Shown here one piece after another: positions 20,078 through 30,799 of a DNA stretch of 64,000 nt. Both the position numbers and the translations under genes were made by a program. The stretch lies in the NCBI RefSeq assembly GCF_021440515.1, contig NZ_JAKCMV010000016.1, positions 1 to 64,000 of the forward strand, read 5' to 3'. Source of the stretch: Enterobacter asburiae (GTDB lineage: Bacteria > Pseudomonadota > Gammaproteobacteria > Enterobacterales > Enterobacteriaceae). The notes beneath the pieces are model-generated. The model saw nothing but the letters and a program-made list of their open reading frames with translations. It ran no database searches and had not been told where the DNA came from. Numbering within the stretch: the stretch's first letter is position 1; each line of letters begins with the position of its first letter.

Positions 20078-21346
20078 ATGGCCTTTTCTCAAGCGGTCAG
20101 CGGCCTGAATGCTGCGGCCACCAACCTGGACGTCATTGGCAACAACATCGCCAACTCCGCGACCTACGGTTTTAAATCCGGTTCTGCCTCGTTTGCAGAT
20201 ATGTTTGCCGGTTCCAAAGTGGGCCTCGGCGTGAAAGTCGCGGGCATCACCCAGGACTTCACCGACGGCACGACCACCAACACCGGACGTGGTCTGGACG
20301 TGGCGATCAGCCAGAACGGTTTCTTCCGTATGGTGGATGCCAACGGTTCCGTGTTCTACAGCCGTAACGGCCAGTTCAAGCTGGACGAAAACCGTAACCT
20401 GGTGAACATGCAGGGTCTGCAATTAACCGGTTATCCGGTTGCGGGTACGCCGCCGTCGGTTCAGACGGGCGCAAACCCACAGCCGATCTCCATTCCGAAC
20501 ACGCTGATGGCGGCGAAGTCCACCACCACCGCGACCCAGCAGATCAACCTGAACTCAACGGACGATATCCCGACGGTCGCGTTTGATCCGACGAACTCCG
20601 ACAGCTACAACAAGAAGGGCACGGTCACGGTCTTTGACAGCCAGGGTAACGAACATAATATGAACGTTTACTATGTCAAAACCGCCGACAACACCTGGGA
20701 TCTCTACACCCAGGACGCCAGCGTAGCCGGTTCTACCGCCAGCAAAGCGGCGCAGATGAGCTTTGACAACAACGGTAACCTGAAGAACGTCACCAACTAC
20801 ATCGCGCAGGGTACGACCCCGGAAACCTGGGCGCTGGACACCACGCCAAACACCACGCCGTCTATCAACATCGTCAGCGATTCCATCAGCGGCGCGACCC
20901 CGGCCTCGTTCAACCTGAGCTTCCTGAACTCCATGCAGCAGAACACCGGGGCCAACAACGTGGTGGCGACCACCCAGAACGGCTACAAGCCGGGCGACCT
21001 GGTGAGCTATCAGATCAACGACGACGGTTCCGTTGTCGGTAACTACTCCAACGAACAGACCCAGGTTCTGGGCCAGATCGTGCTGGCGAACTTCGCCAAC
21101 AACGAAGGTCTTCAGTCCGAAGGCGATAACGTCTGGTCTGCTACCCAGTCCTCCGGCGTGGCCCTGCTGGGTACGGCGGGAACCGGCAACTTCGGTACGC
21201 TGACCAACGGCGCGCTGGAGGCTTCCAACGTCGATCTGAGTAAAGAGCTGGTGAACATGATCGTCGCGCAACGTAACTATCAGTCGAACGCGCAGACCAT
21301 CAAAACCCAGGATCAGATCCTCAACACGCTGGTTAACCTGCGTTAA
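20078..21346 (+). CDS. flgE: Flagellar hook protein FlgE
   Basis: FlgE builds the hook, the universal joint of the flagellum. The 422-residue protein has the conserved N-terminal D0 motif VIGNNIANSATYGFKSGSAS and C-terminal D0 helix ELVNMIVAQRNYQSNAQTIK. The middle is about 20 residues longer than in E. coli (402), as is common since the D2 region is surface exposed and variable. It follows flgD after 26 bp with its own ribosome site (CAGGAGTAAG). Confidence 0.97.
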   Translation: MAFSQAVSGLNAAATNLDVIGNNIANSATYGFKSGSASFADMFAGSKVGLGVKVAGITQDFTDGTTTNTGRGLDVAISQNGFFRMVDANGSVFYSRNGQFKLDENRNLVNMQGLQLTGYPVAGTPPSVQTGANPQPISIPNTLMAAKSTTTATQQINLNSTDDIPTVAFDPTNSDSYNKKGTVTVFDSQGNEHNMNVYYVKTADNTWDLYTQDASVAGSTASKAAQMSFDNNGNLKNVTNYIAQGTTPETWALDTTPNTTPSINIVSDSISGATPASFNLSFLNSMQQNTGANNVVATTQNGYKPGDLVSYQINDDGSVVGNYSNEQTQVLGQIVLANFANNEGLQSEGDNVWSATQSSGVALLGTAGTGNFGTLTNGALEASNVDLSKELVNMIVAQRNYQSNAQTIKTQDQILNTLVNLR

Positions 21347-21366
21347 GCGGCTGACGGGAAAGCGCA

Positions 21367-22916
<1,550 letters not shown>

Positions 22917-22973
22917 GGGGCAGGCCGGTGCGGTAAACGCCGCCCCGGCTCCCTGTTTTTGAAGATGAAGGCA

Positions 22974-23672
22974 ATGCAAAAACACGCGGCGTTTCGTTAT
23001 CCGATTATGACTCTCCTGGCCGTTTCCCTGAGCGGGTGTGCCTGGATCCCGTCTAAACCCCTGGTTGAGGGTGCGACTACCGCCCAGCCCGTTCCCGGCC
23101 CCGCGCCGGTGGTAAACGGCTCAATTTTCCAGACCGCGCAGCCGATTAACTATGGCTATCAGCCGCTGTTTGAAGACCGTCGCCCGCGTAACATCGGCGA
23201 TACGTTGACCATTGTGTTGCAGGAAAACGTCAGCGCGAGCAAGAGCTCGTCGGCGAACGCCAGCCGCGATGGCAAAACCAATTTCGGCTTCGACACCGTG
23301 CCGCGCTATTTGCAGGGCCTGTTTGGCAATGCGCGTGCCGATGTGGAGGCCTCTGGCGGCAACACCTTTAACGGTAAAGGTGGCGCGAACGCCAGCAACA
23401 CCTTCAGCGGTACGCTGACGGTGACGGTTGACCAGGTGCTGGTCAACGGCAACCTGCACGTTGTGGGTGAAAAACAGATTGCGATTAACCAGGGCACGGA
23501 GTTCATTCGCTTCTCCGGCGTGGTTAACCCGCGCACCATCAGCGGCACCAATACCGTACCGTCCACCCAGGTGGCGGACGCGCGCATCGAGTACGTCGGC
23601 AACGGCTACATCAATGAGGCGCAGAATATGGGCTGGCTGCAACGCTTCTTCCTTAACCTATCGCCGATGTAA
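22974..23672 (+). CDS. flgH: Flagellar L-ring lipoprotein FlgH
   Basis: FlgH makes the L ring, the outer-membrane bushing of the rod. The 232-residue precursor has a lipoprotein signal peptide with lipobox [10 protein letters not shown]. The ATG at 22974 ([10 protein letters not shown]) is chosen because it aligns with E. coli and gives the same length; an ORF start five codons upstream at 22959 is less likely. The body ([20 protein letters not shown] and beyond) is almost invariant in enterics. Confidence 0.96.
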   Translation: MQKHAAFRYPIMTLLAVSLSGCAWIPSKPLVEGATTAQPVPGPAPVVNGSIFQTAQPINYGYQPLFEDRRPRNIGDTLTIVLQENVSASKSSSANASRDGKTNFGFDTVPRYLQGLFGNARADVEASGGNTFNGKGGANASNTFSGTLTVTVDQVLVNGNLHVVGEKQIAINQGTEFIRFSGVVNPRTISGTNTVPSTQVADARIEYVGNGYINEAQNMGWLQRFFLNLSPM

Positions 23673-23684
23673 GCGAGGTGACCT

Positions 23685-24782
23685 ATGTTTAAATCCCTCT
23701 TCGCAATCGCGCTCGCGCTGGTGGCAACCTTTGCCCAGGCCGACCGTATTCGCGATCTCACCAGCGTACAGGGCGTACGAGAAAACTCACTGATTGGCTA
23801 CGGCCTGGTGGTGGGTCTGGACGGCACGGGTGACCAGACCACCCAGACGCCGTTTACCACCCAGAGCCTGAACAACATGCTCTCCCAGCTGGGCATTACC
23901 GTTCCTGCGGGCACCAACATGCAGCTGAAAAACGTGGCGGCGGTGATGGTCACCGCCTCATTCCCGGCCTTTGCGCGTCAGGGGCAGACCATCGACGTCG
24001 TCGTTTCTTCGATGGGTAACGCCAAAAGCCTGCGCGGCGGTACGCTGCTGATGACCCCGCTGAAAGGGGTCGACAGCCAGGTTTACGCGCTGGCGCAGGG
24101 GAACATTCTGGTCGGCGGGGCGGGCGCTTCGGCGGGCGGCAGCAGCGTGCAGGTGAACCAGCTTAACGGCGGGCGAATCACCGGCGGGGCGATTATCGAA
24201 CGCGAACTGCCTACCCAGTTCGGCTCCGGTAACACCATCAACCTGCAACTGAACAACGAAGACTTCACGATGGCGCAGCAGATTGCCGACACCATCAACC
24301 GCAGCCGCGGCTTTGGCAGCGCCACCGCGCTGGACGCCCGTACCGTGCAGATCCGCACCTCGACGGGCGGCAGCAACCAGGTGCGTATGCTGGCGGATAT
24401 CCAGAATATGGAGGTGAACGTGCCGTTGCAGGATGCCAAAGTCATCATCAACTCGCGCACCGGCTCGGTGGTTATGAACCGCGAAGTGTCGCTGGACAGC
24501 TGTGCCGTGGCGCAGGGCAACCTGTCGGTAACGGTCAACCGTTCCGCCAACGTCAGCCAGCCGGACACGCCGTTTGGCGGCGGTCAGACGGTGGTCACGC
24601 CGCAAACCCAGATCGACCTGCGTCAGAGCGGCGGCTCGCTGCAAAGCGTGCGCTCCAGCGCCAACCTGAACAGCGTGGTGCGTGCGCTTAACGCGCTCGG
24701 GGCAACGCCGATGGAGCTGATGTCGATTCTGCAATCCATGCAAACTGCGGGCTGCCTGCGCGCCAAAGTGGAAATCATCTAA
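23685..24782 (+). CDS. flgI: Flagellar P-ring protein FlgI
   Basis: FlgI builds the P ring around the rod in the periplasm, with FlgA as chaperone. The 365-residue precursor has a Sec signal peptide ending at [10 protein letters not shown]; length matches E. coli. Conserved sequence includes [19 protein letters not shown] Cys pair used for disulfide-assisted folding by DsbA appears in [10 protein letters not shown] and the C-terminal [11 protein letters not shown]. Its TAA overlaps the flgJ ATG by one base. Confidence 0.97.
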   Translation: MFKSLFAIALALVATFAQADRIRDLTSVQGVRENSLIGYGLVVGLDGTGDQTTQTPFTTQSLNNMLSQLGITVPAGTNMQLKNVAAVMVTASFPAFARQGQTIDVVVSSMGNAKSLRGGTLLMTPLKGVDSQVYALAQGNILVGGAGASAGGSSVQVNQLNGGRITGGAIIERELPTQFGSGNTINLQLNNEDFTMAQQIADTINRSRGFGSATALDARTVQIRTSTGGSNQVRMLADIQNMEVNVPLQDAKVIINSRTGSVVMNREVSLDSCAVAQGNLSVTVNRSANVSQPDTPFGGGQTVVTPQTQIDLRQSGGSLQSVRSSANLNSVVRALNALGATPMELMSILQSMQTAGCLRAKVEII

Positions 24783-25738
24783 TGCTGACCGATAGCAAAC
24801 TGCTGACCAGCGCGGCATGGGATGCCCAGTCGCTCAACGAGCTGAAAACCAAAGCGGGCAAGGATCCGGCGGCGAACATCCGCCCGGTCGCCCGTCAGGT
24901 GGAAGGGATGTTTGTGCAGATGATGCTTAAGAGCATGCGTGAAACCCTGCCGAAAGACGGGATGTTCAGCAGCGACTCCACGCGACTCTACACCAGCATG
25001 TATGACCAGCAGATTGCACAGCAGATGACCGCCGGGAAGGGCCTCGGTCTGGCTGACATGATTGTTAAACAGACCGCGGCCGCCCAGGGCATTCAGGGGC
25101 AGGAGGACCCGCCTGCGCAGGTGCCGATGAAGTTCGACCTGGAAACGGTGACCAGTTATCAGAATCAGGCCCTGACGCAGATGGTGCGTAAGGCGATACC
25201 GAAGGCCACGGAGAGCAACGACGAGCCGCTCACCGGCGACAGCAAAGACTTCCTGGCGCAGCTTTCGCTGCCCGCGCGTCTTGCCAGCGAGCAGAGCGGG
25301 GTGCCGCATCACCTGATCCTGGCGCAGGCCGCGCTGGAGTCCGGCTGGGGCCAGCGTCAGATCCGTAAAGAGAACGGTGAGCCGAGCTTCAACATCTTCG
25401 GCGTGAAGGCGAACGCCAGCTGGAAGGGGCCCACCACCGAGATCACCACCACCGAATATGAAAACGGTGCCGCCGTGAAGGTGAAGGCCAAATTCCGCGT
25501 CTACAGCTCGTATCTGGAAGCGCTGTCGGATTATGTCGGCCTGTTAAGCCGCAACCCGCGCTACACCGCCGTGACCCAGGCGGCCACGCCGGAGCAGGGC
25601 GCGCAGGCGTTGCAGAACGCGGGCTACGCGACGGACCCGAACTATGCGCGCAAGCTCACCAGCATGATCCAGCAGCTGAAATCGATGGGCGAGAAGGTCA
25701 GCAAAGCCTATAGCACAGATCTCGAAAATCTGTTCTGA
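24782..25738 (+). CDS. flgJ: Rod cap and peptidoglycan hydrolase FlgJ
   Basis: FlgJ caps the rod and cuts a hole in peptidoglycan for it. Residues 1-150 are the rod-cap domain (VEGMFVQMMLKSMRETLPKD); about 150-318 are a glucosaminidase domain of the GH73 family, with catalytic Glu in LAQAALESGWGQRQIR and the second motif YENGAAVKVKAKFRVYSSYL. The length of 318 is near the 313 of E. coli. The one-base overlap with flgI implies translational coupling. A sigma-28 promoter for flgK begins 7 bp after its stop. Confidence 0.96.
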   Translation: MLTDSKLLTSAAWDAQSLNELKTKAGKDPAANIRPVARQVEGMFVQMMLKSMRETLPKDGMFSSDSTRLYTSMYDQQIAQQMTAGKGLGLADMIVKQTAAAQGIQGQEDPPAQVPMKFDLETVTSYQNQALTQMVRKAIPKATESNDEPLTGDSKDFLAQLSLPARLASEQSGVPHHLILAQAALESGWGQRQIRKENGEPSFNIFGVKANASWKGPTTEITTTEYENGAAVKVKAKFRVYSSYLEALSDYVGLLSRNPRYTAVTQAATPEQGAQALQNAGYATDPNYARKLTSMIQQLKSMGEKVSKAYSTDLENLF

Positions 25739-25744
25739 AAGTTC

Positions 25745-25771
25745 TCAAGTCCCTGTGGAGGCTGCCGATAA
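25745..25771 (+). promoter_or_regulatory. Sigma-28 promoter of flgKL
   Basis: TCAAGTCC, 11 bp, then an exact GCCGATAA -10 element lies 43 bp upstream of the flgK start. It fits the FliA consensus and gives flgK-flgL class 3 expression in addition to read-through from the flgB operon. Confidence 0.88.
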
Positions 25772-25813
25772 CCTTCATCAGGACTCGTGTCTGAAAGTGT
25801 AAAAGGAACCCCC

Positions 25814-27454
25814 ATGTCCAGTTTGATTAACAGCGCCATGAGTGGCCTCAGTGCTGCACAGGCGGCACTCAATACCGTCAGTAACAATATTTCAAGCTAT
25901 AACGTGACAGGTTATACACGCCAGAACACCATTCTGGGGGCGTCTAACAGCACGCTGACAGGCGGTGGCTGGGTTGGCAACGGGGTGTATGTCTCCGGCG
26001 TACAGCGTGAGTATGATGCCTTCATCACCAACCAGCTGCGTGCGGCAGATACCCAGAGCAGCGGCCTGACCACGCGCTATCAGCAGATGTCGAAAATCGA
26101 CGACGTGCTCTCGGATACCACCAACTCGCTCTCCACCACGTTACAGGGCTTCTTTACCAGCCTGCAAACGCTGGTCAGCAACGCGGAAGATCCGGCGGCG
26201 CGCCAGACGGTGCTCGGCAAAGCCGATGGCCTGATCAACCAGTTCAAAGTGACCGATCAGTATCTGCGCGACCAGGATAAGCAGGTGAATACCTCTATCT
26301 CCAGCAGCGTCGATCAGATCAATAACTATGCGAAACAGATTGCCACGCTGAACGATCAGATCTCCCGTCTGACCGGCGTCGGTGCGGGCTCGTCCCCAAA
26401 CGAACTGCTGGATCAGCGCGACCAGCTGGTCAGCGAGCTGAACAAGATTGTCGGCGTGGAAGTGGCGGTTCAGGACAGCGGCACCTATAACGTCTCCTTC
26501 GCCAACGGCTACACCCTGGTGCAGGGCAGCACGGCGAATCAGCTGGCTGCGGTCCAGTCCAGCGCGGATCCTTCACGTATCACGGTAGCCTTTGTTGACG
26601 CGGCGTCCGGCAGCGTTGAGATCCCGGAAAAGCAGCTGACCACCGGTTCGCTGGGCGGGCTGCTGAACTTCCGCGCAAACGATCTGGATAACGCGCGGAA
26701 CTCGCTCAACCAGATGGCGCTGGCCTTTGCCGATGCGATGAACACCCAGCATGAAGCAGGCTATGACGCCAACGGCGACAAGGGCGGCAAGCTGTTTGAT
26801 TTCGGCTCTCCGTCCGTGCTGAGCAACGCCAAAAACACCGGCAGCGCCTCGGCCACGGCGACCGTCACCGACAGCACGGCGGTGCAGGCCACCAACTATA
26901 AGGTGGAGTACAACGGCACCAACTGGACCGTAACGCGCCTGTCCGACAAAACCAGCTTCACGCAAACGCCGGATGCCAGCGGAAACCTGTCGTTTGACGG
27001 CCTCAGCGTGAACATCAGCGGCGCGGCGGACAAGAAGGACAGCTTCCTCGTGAAGCCGGTCAACGACGTCATCATTAATATGGATCTGGCGATCTCTGAT
27101 GAATCCAAACTGGCGATGGCCTCTGCCAGCGACAGCGGCGACAGCGATAACACCAACGGCCAGAAGCTGCTGGATCTGCAAAGCGCGAAAAAGGTCGGCG
27201 GTAACAAAACCTTTAACGATGCCTACGCCTCGCTGGTCAGCACCGTCGGGAGCACCACCGCGTCGCTGAAAACCAGCAGCGAAACGCAGACCAACGTGGT
27301 GACCCAGCTGACCAAACAGCAGCAGTCTATCTCCGGGGTTAACCTGGATGAAGAGTACGGCAACCTGCAACGGTATCAGCAGTACTACCTGGCGAACGCT
27401 CAGGTGCTTCAGACAGCCAGCACGCTCTTTGATGCGTTAATCAACATTCGCTAA
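25814..27454 (+). CDS. flgK: Hook-filament junction protein FlgK
   Basis: FlgK (HAP1) is the first of two junction layers between hook and filament and a client of FlgN. The 546-residue protein has the N-terminal signature NTVSNNISSYNVTGYTRQNT and the C-terminal D0 helix SGVNLDEEYGNLQRYQQYYL. E. coli has 547 residues. The ATG at 25814 follows AAAAGGAACC; the open frame nine codons upstream (25787) is not supported. flgL starts 14 bp after its stop. Confidence 0.96.
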   Translation: MSSLINSAMSGLSAAQAALNTVSNNISSYNVTGYTRQNTILGASNSTLTGGGWVGNGVYVSGVQREYDAFITNQLRAADTQSSGLTTRYQQMSKIDDVLSDTTNSLSTTLQGFFTSLQTLVSNAEDPAARQTVLGKADGLINQFKVTDQYLRDQDKQVNTSISSSVDQINNYAKQIATLNDQISRLTGVGAGSSPNELLDQRDQLVSELNKIVGVEVAVQDSGTYNVSFANGYTLVQGSTANQLAAVQSSADPSRITVAFVDAASGSVEIPEKQLTTGSLGGLLNFRANDLDNARNSLNQMALAFADAMNTQHEAGYDANGDKGGKLFDFGSPSVLSNAKNTGSASATATVTDSTAVQATNYKVEYNGTNWTVTRLSDKTSFTQTPDASGNLSFDGLSVNISGAADKKDSFLVKPVNDVIINMDLAISDESKLAMASASDSGDSDNTNGQKLLDLQSAKKVGGNKTFNDAYASLVSTVGSTTASLKTSSETQTNVVTQLTKQQQSISGVNLDEEYGNLQRYQQYYLANAQVLQTASTLFDALINIR

Positions 27455-27468
27455 GGCCGGGGTGAAAC

Positions 27469-28422
27469 ATGCGTATTAGCACTCAAATGATGTACGAGCA
27501 GAGCATGCGTGGAGTGAGCAACTCCCAGAGCCTCTGGCTCAGTTATGGCGAGCAGATGTCGACGGGTAAGCGCGTCAACCGCCCGTCCGATGACCCGATT
27601 GCCGCGTCTCAGGCGGTGGTGTTGTCTCAGGCGCAAACCCAGAACAGCCAGTATGCGCTGGCCCGCTCTTTTGCCACCAACAAAGTCTCTCTTGAAGAGA
27701 ACGTGTTGACCCAGGTGACCTCTGCTATTCAGAGCGCGCAGGAGAAGATCGTTTACGCGGGCAACGGCACGCTGAGCGATAACGACCGCGCCTCGCTGGC
27801 GACCGATCTGAAGGGGATCCGCGATCAGCTGATGAACCTGGCAAACAGCACCGACGGTAACGGCCGCTATATTTTTGCCGGTTACAAAACCGAAGCGCCT
27901 GCCTTCAATGAGACCACCGGCGCATACGACGGCGGCGCTACGCCAATCAGCCAGCAGGTGGATTCCGCGCGCTCGATGCAGATCAGCCATACCGGTACAG
28001 AAGTGTTCGATAACTTCACCAGCAGCGCCAAGCCAGAGCCGGACGGCAGCGCCCCTGAAACGAACCTGTTTAAGATCCTGGACGCGGCCATTGCCTCGCT
28101 GAATACTCCGGTTGAAGACGATCAGACCACGGCGGATGCCATGAGCGCGATTATCGACAAAACCAACCGTGGCCTGAGCAACTCGCTCGATAACGTGCTG
28201 ACGGTGCGTGCAGAGCTGGGAACGAACCTGAACGAGCTGGACAAGCTGGATGCGCTGGGCGATGACCGCGCGCTGGGACAAACTCAGCAGATGAGCGACC
28301 TGGTGGACGTGGACTGGAACTCGGTGATCTCCTCTTACACCATGCAGCAGGCGGCGTTGCAGGCTTCTTACAAAGCCTTCAGCGATTTGCAAGGCATGTC
28401 TCTGTTCCAGCTCAACAAGTAA
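27469..28422 (+). CDS. flgL: Hook-filament junction protein FlgL
   Basis: FlgL (HAP3) is the second junction layer and belongs to the flagellin family. The 317-residue protein has the flagellin-like N-terminus MRISTQMMYEQSMRGVSNSQ with GKRVNRPSDDPIAASQA, and a matching C-terminal helix (SSYTMQQAALQASYKAFSDL). The length equals E. coli FlgL. It ends the flagellar cluster and is followed by a strong terminator. Confidence 0.97.
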   Translation: MRISTQMMYEQSMRGVSNSQSLWLSYGEQMSTGKRVNRPSDDPIAASQAVVLSQAQTQNSQYALARSFATNKVSLEENVLTQVTSAIQSAQEKIVYAGNGTLSDNDRASLATDLKGIRDQLMNLANSTDGNGRYIFAGYKTEAPAFNETTGAYDGGATPISQQVDSARSMQISHTGTEVFDNFTSSAKPEPDGSAPETNLFKILDAAIASLNTPVEDDQTTADAMSAIIDKTNRGLSNSLDNVLTVRAELGTNLNELDKLDALGDDRALGQTQQMSDLVDVDWNSVISSYTMQQAALQASYKAFSDLQGMSLFQLNK

Positions 28423-28469
28423 CGTCTTGACCTCTTAGAACATGTCTTGAAACTGGGCATGTTTTGACT

Positions 28470-28501
28470 GCCCAATCCGTAATGGATTGGGCATTTTTTT
28501 T
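28470..28501 (+). terminator. flgKL terminator
   Basis: The perfect repeat GCCCAATCC / GGATTGGGC with a 5-base loop is followed by A and eight T residues. It lies 47 bp past the flgL stop and directly abuts the stop of the convergent MFS gene. Confidence 0.93.
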
Positions 28502-28502
28502 A

Positions 28503-29714
28503 TCACGCCTGTGCCGGTAGCGCCTTAACGCGGGCGCTTTCCATCAGGCGAATCACCAGCGCAATAGCGCCACACAGGGTTGCCAGCGCCACCACGCCGC
28601 TCCAGCCTGCACGAGCGTACAGATAGCTGCCCGCCACCGAGCCCAGCGCCATGCCGATAAACACCACCGTAAAGAGCAGGGCGTTCAGGCGACCGCGTGC
28701 CTGCGGCTCAAGGCTGTAGACCAGATTCTGGTGCGCGACGAGGCTCGATTGCAGGCCCAGGTCAAACCCAACCGCTGAAAGCGCAATCAGGATCAGCTGG
28801 CCGTGTACGCCGAGAGCGGGCATCAGGAACATCAGGGCAAACGAGACCGTCACCAGCGCCGCCCCGAGCTGCGTGACTCTGCCTGCGCCCAGTTTATCCG
28901 CCAGCCCGCCCGCCAGCGGAGCGGCTAACGCACCCGCAGCCCCGGCGATCCCGAACCCACCCGCCACGGCGCTGCCGAGGTGATAACGTTCAAGCAGCAT
29001 CACCGCAAGGGTTGACCAGAAGGCGCTAAAGGCAATCGAGAGGAAACCTTGCGCCAGCGCGGCACGACGCAGGGCGGGGTAACGACGCCACAGGTGCTCC
29101 ATCGAGCGCAGCAGGGCGGGATAGCTCAGGGTCGAGTGAATGGCAAAGCGCGGCAGCACCGCCCACATCATCACGCCGATAAAGGCGATACTGGCGGCGG
29201 CCAGCTGATACATCACGCGCCAGCCAAAGGCTTCACCCACCACGCCGCTGACGGTTCTTGATAATAAGATCCCCAGCAGCAGGCCGGTCATCACCGTGCC
29301 CACGGTTTTCCCCTGTTTGCCCTCCGGGGCAAGAATGGCGGCGGCGGGGACGATATCCTGCGCCATTGTGGCGGCCATCCCGATCAGCAGGCTTGCCAGC
29401 AGCAGGGCGTGCAGCTGTCCGGTCAGGCTACAGCCGAGTAAAAAGAGGGCCAGCGCGGCGCTTTTTATCAGGATCAGCGTCCGGCGATCGTGGCGATCGC
29501 CCAGCGGCAGCAGGAACAGAATGCCCAGCGCGTATCCGGCCTGGGTTAAGGTTGGGACCAGCCCCATCCCTTCGATGCTCAGATGCAGGTCGGCACCCAT
29601 CAGCGGCAGCAGCGGCTGGGCGTAGTAAATCGACGCCACGCTAAAACCCGCCCCCAGGGCCAGCATAAAAATGACCCAGCGGCTTACGGCATGGGGCGCT
29701 GTTGTTGTGTTCAT
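28503..29714 (-). CDS. MFS transporter, DHA1 type, substrate unknown
   Basis: A 403-residue major facilitator with about twelve membrane segments and the loop 2-3 motif LPLGDRHDRRTLI. The N-terminal signature ASIYYAQPLLPLMGADLHLS resembles the YgaY-like group of drug/proton antiporters; the substrate cannot be read from the sequence. The ATG at 29714 has GAGGA seven bases upstream; an ATG six codons earlier is less well placed. It is divergent from a LysR regulator with a perfect palindrome between, so it is the probable target of that regulator. In E. coli flgL and rne are direct neighbours, so this pair is an insertion relative to that genome. Confidence 0.85.
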   Translation of the reverse strand: MNTTTAPHAVSRWVIFMLALGAGFSVASIYYAQPLLPLMGADLHLSIEGMGLVPTLTQAGYALGILFLLPLGDRHDRRTLILIKSAALALFLLGCSLTGQLHALLLASLLIGMAATMAQDIVPAAAILAPEGKQGKTVGTVMTGLLLGILLSRTVSGVVGEAFGWRVMYQLAAASIAFIGVMMWAVLPRFAIHSTLSYPALLRSMEHLWRRYPALRRAALAQGFLSIAFSAFWSTLAVMLLERYHLGSAVAGGFGIAGAAGALAAPLAGGLADKLGAGRVTQLGAALVTVSFALMFLMPALGVHGQLILIALSAVGFDLGLQSSLVAHQNLVYSLEPQARGRLNALLFTVVFIGMALGSVAGSYLYARAGWSGVVALATLCGAIALVIRLMESARVKALPAQA

Positions 29715-29794
29715 AGGTATTTCCTCATTCATGGTGTACAGACATTTTTTACCATGACGGCTTGTGGCGGTAGCGGGCCCGGTGGTAAAACGCT

Positions 29795-29811
29795 TATACG
29801 TTTAACGTATA
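29795..29811. promoter_or_regulatory. Palindromic LysR operator candidate
   Basis: TATACGTTTAACGTATA is a perfect 8-1-8 palindrome in the 109-bp gap between the MFS gene and the LysR gene, 13 bp from the LysR start. Position and a T-N11-A core fit a LysR-type binding site controlling both genes. Confidence 0.75.
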
Positions 29812-29823
29812 GCCATCAAAATA

Positions 29824-30759
29824 ATGAAACGAACTGAGCGTATAGACAGGGTGGAGCTGATGCGCACCTTTGTGCGTATCGTAGAGGCGGGGTCGCTCTC
29901 CGCGGCGGCGCGGCAGCTTAATACCACCCAGGCCACCGTCAGCCGGCGGCTACAGTCCCTGGAAACGGTACTCGGCGTGCGGCTGCTGCTGCGCACGACC
30001 CACACCACGCGGCTGACCGATGACGGGGAGCGCTGCTATCAACATGCCCGCCGGGTGATCGACAGCTGGCTGGCGCTGGAGGATGAGGTTGGGCAGACGG
30101 AAGATGAGCCGGTGGGCGTGCTGCGCGTGCGTGCCCCACACGCGTTCGGGCAGGAGCAGCTTCTGGTGCCGCTCACGCAGTTTTTGCAGCGGTATCCGCA
30201 GCTCTCCGTGGAGTGGATGCTCAACGATAAGTCGGTGGATTTCCTCGGCGATAACCTCGACTGCGCCATCCGCGTGGGGGCGGAAATCGATCCGGCGACC
30301 GTGTCGGTGCTGCTGGCGGAAGTGCCTCGCTGCGTGGTGGCCTCCCCGGCGCTGCTGGCGCAGTTTCCTGCCGTGAATGCTCCGGACGACCTTTCCGTAC
30401 TGCCGTGGATTGCCATCAGCACCTTCTATCAGCGCCATATTGAGCTGTATAAAGAGGGCGCTTCGCCTGCGCGCGTAATCCTGACGCCGCGCCTGAGCAC
30501 CGATAGCCTGTACGTGGCGCGTAATACGGCCTTAAGCGGGTTAGGGGTGGCGGTGGTATCAAGCTGGACGGTGAAAGAGGATATTGCGCAGGGGCGGTTA
30601 GTGCATCTGCTGCCCGACTGGCAGCCCGCAGCGCTGCCCGTTCATCTGGTTTATCCGTGGTCACGCTATTATCCGGCGCGGCTGCGTCGCTTTCTGGTGA
30701 TGATGCGCGAGGTGATGCCGGGTATTGCGGGGATGCGAAAACCGACGCGCGAGAAATAA
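29824..30759 (+). CDS. LysR-family transcriptional regulator
   Basis: A 311-residue LysR-type regulator. The N-terminal winged helix (about residues 10-70) contains the recognition region SLSAAARQLNTTQATVSRRL; the effector domain follows (about 100-300). The closest group is the CrgA/DsdC-like LysR branch that often sits next to efflux genes. The effector is not known. The divergent MFS gene and the palindrome at 29795-29811 make it the likely local regulator, repressing or activating the transporter and itself. Base composition is like the neighbouring core genes, so acquisition, if any, is old. Confidence 0.88.
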   Translation: MKRTERIDRVELMRTFVRIVEAGSLSAAARQLNTTQATVSRRLQSLETVLGVRLLLRTTHTTRLTDDGERCYQHARRVIDSWLALEDEVGQTEDEPVGVLRVRAPHAFGQEQLLVPLTQFLQRYPQLSVEWMLNDKSVDFLGDNLDCAIRVGAEIDPATVSVLLAEVPRCVVASPALLAQFPAVNAPDDLSVLPWIAISTFYQRHIELYKEGASPARVILTPRLSTDSLYVARNTALSGLGVAVVSSWTVKEDIAQGRLVHLLPDWQPAALPVHLVYPWSRYYPARLRRFLVMMREVMPGIAGMRKPTREK

Positions 30760-30788
30760 AAAAACCGACCCGAGGGTCGGCTTTTTTT
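30758..30788. terminator. Bidirectional terminator between LysR gene and rne
   Basis: CCGACCC / GGGTCGG (30765-30780) is flanked by A residues on the left and seven T residues on the right. It can end transcripts of both convergent genes. Confidence 0.92.
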
Positions 30789-30799
30789 ATCGCACAATC

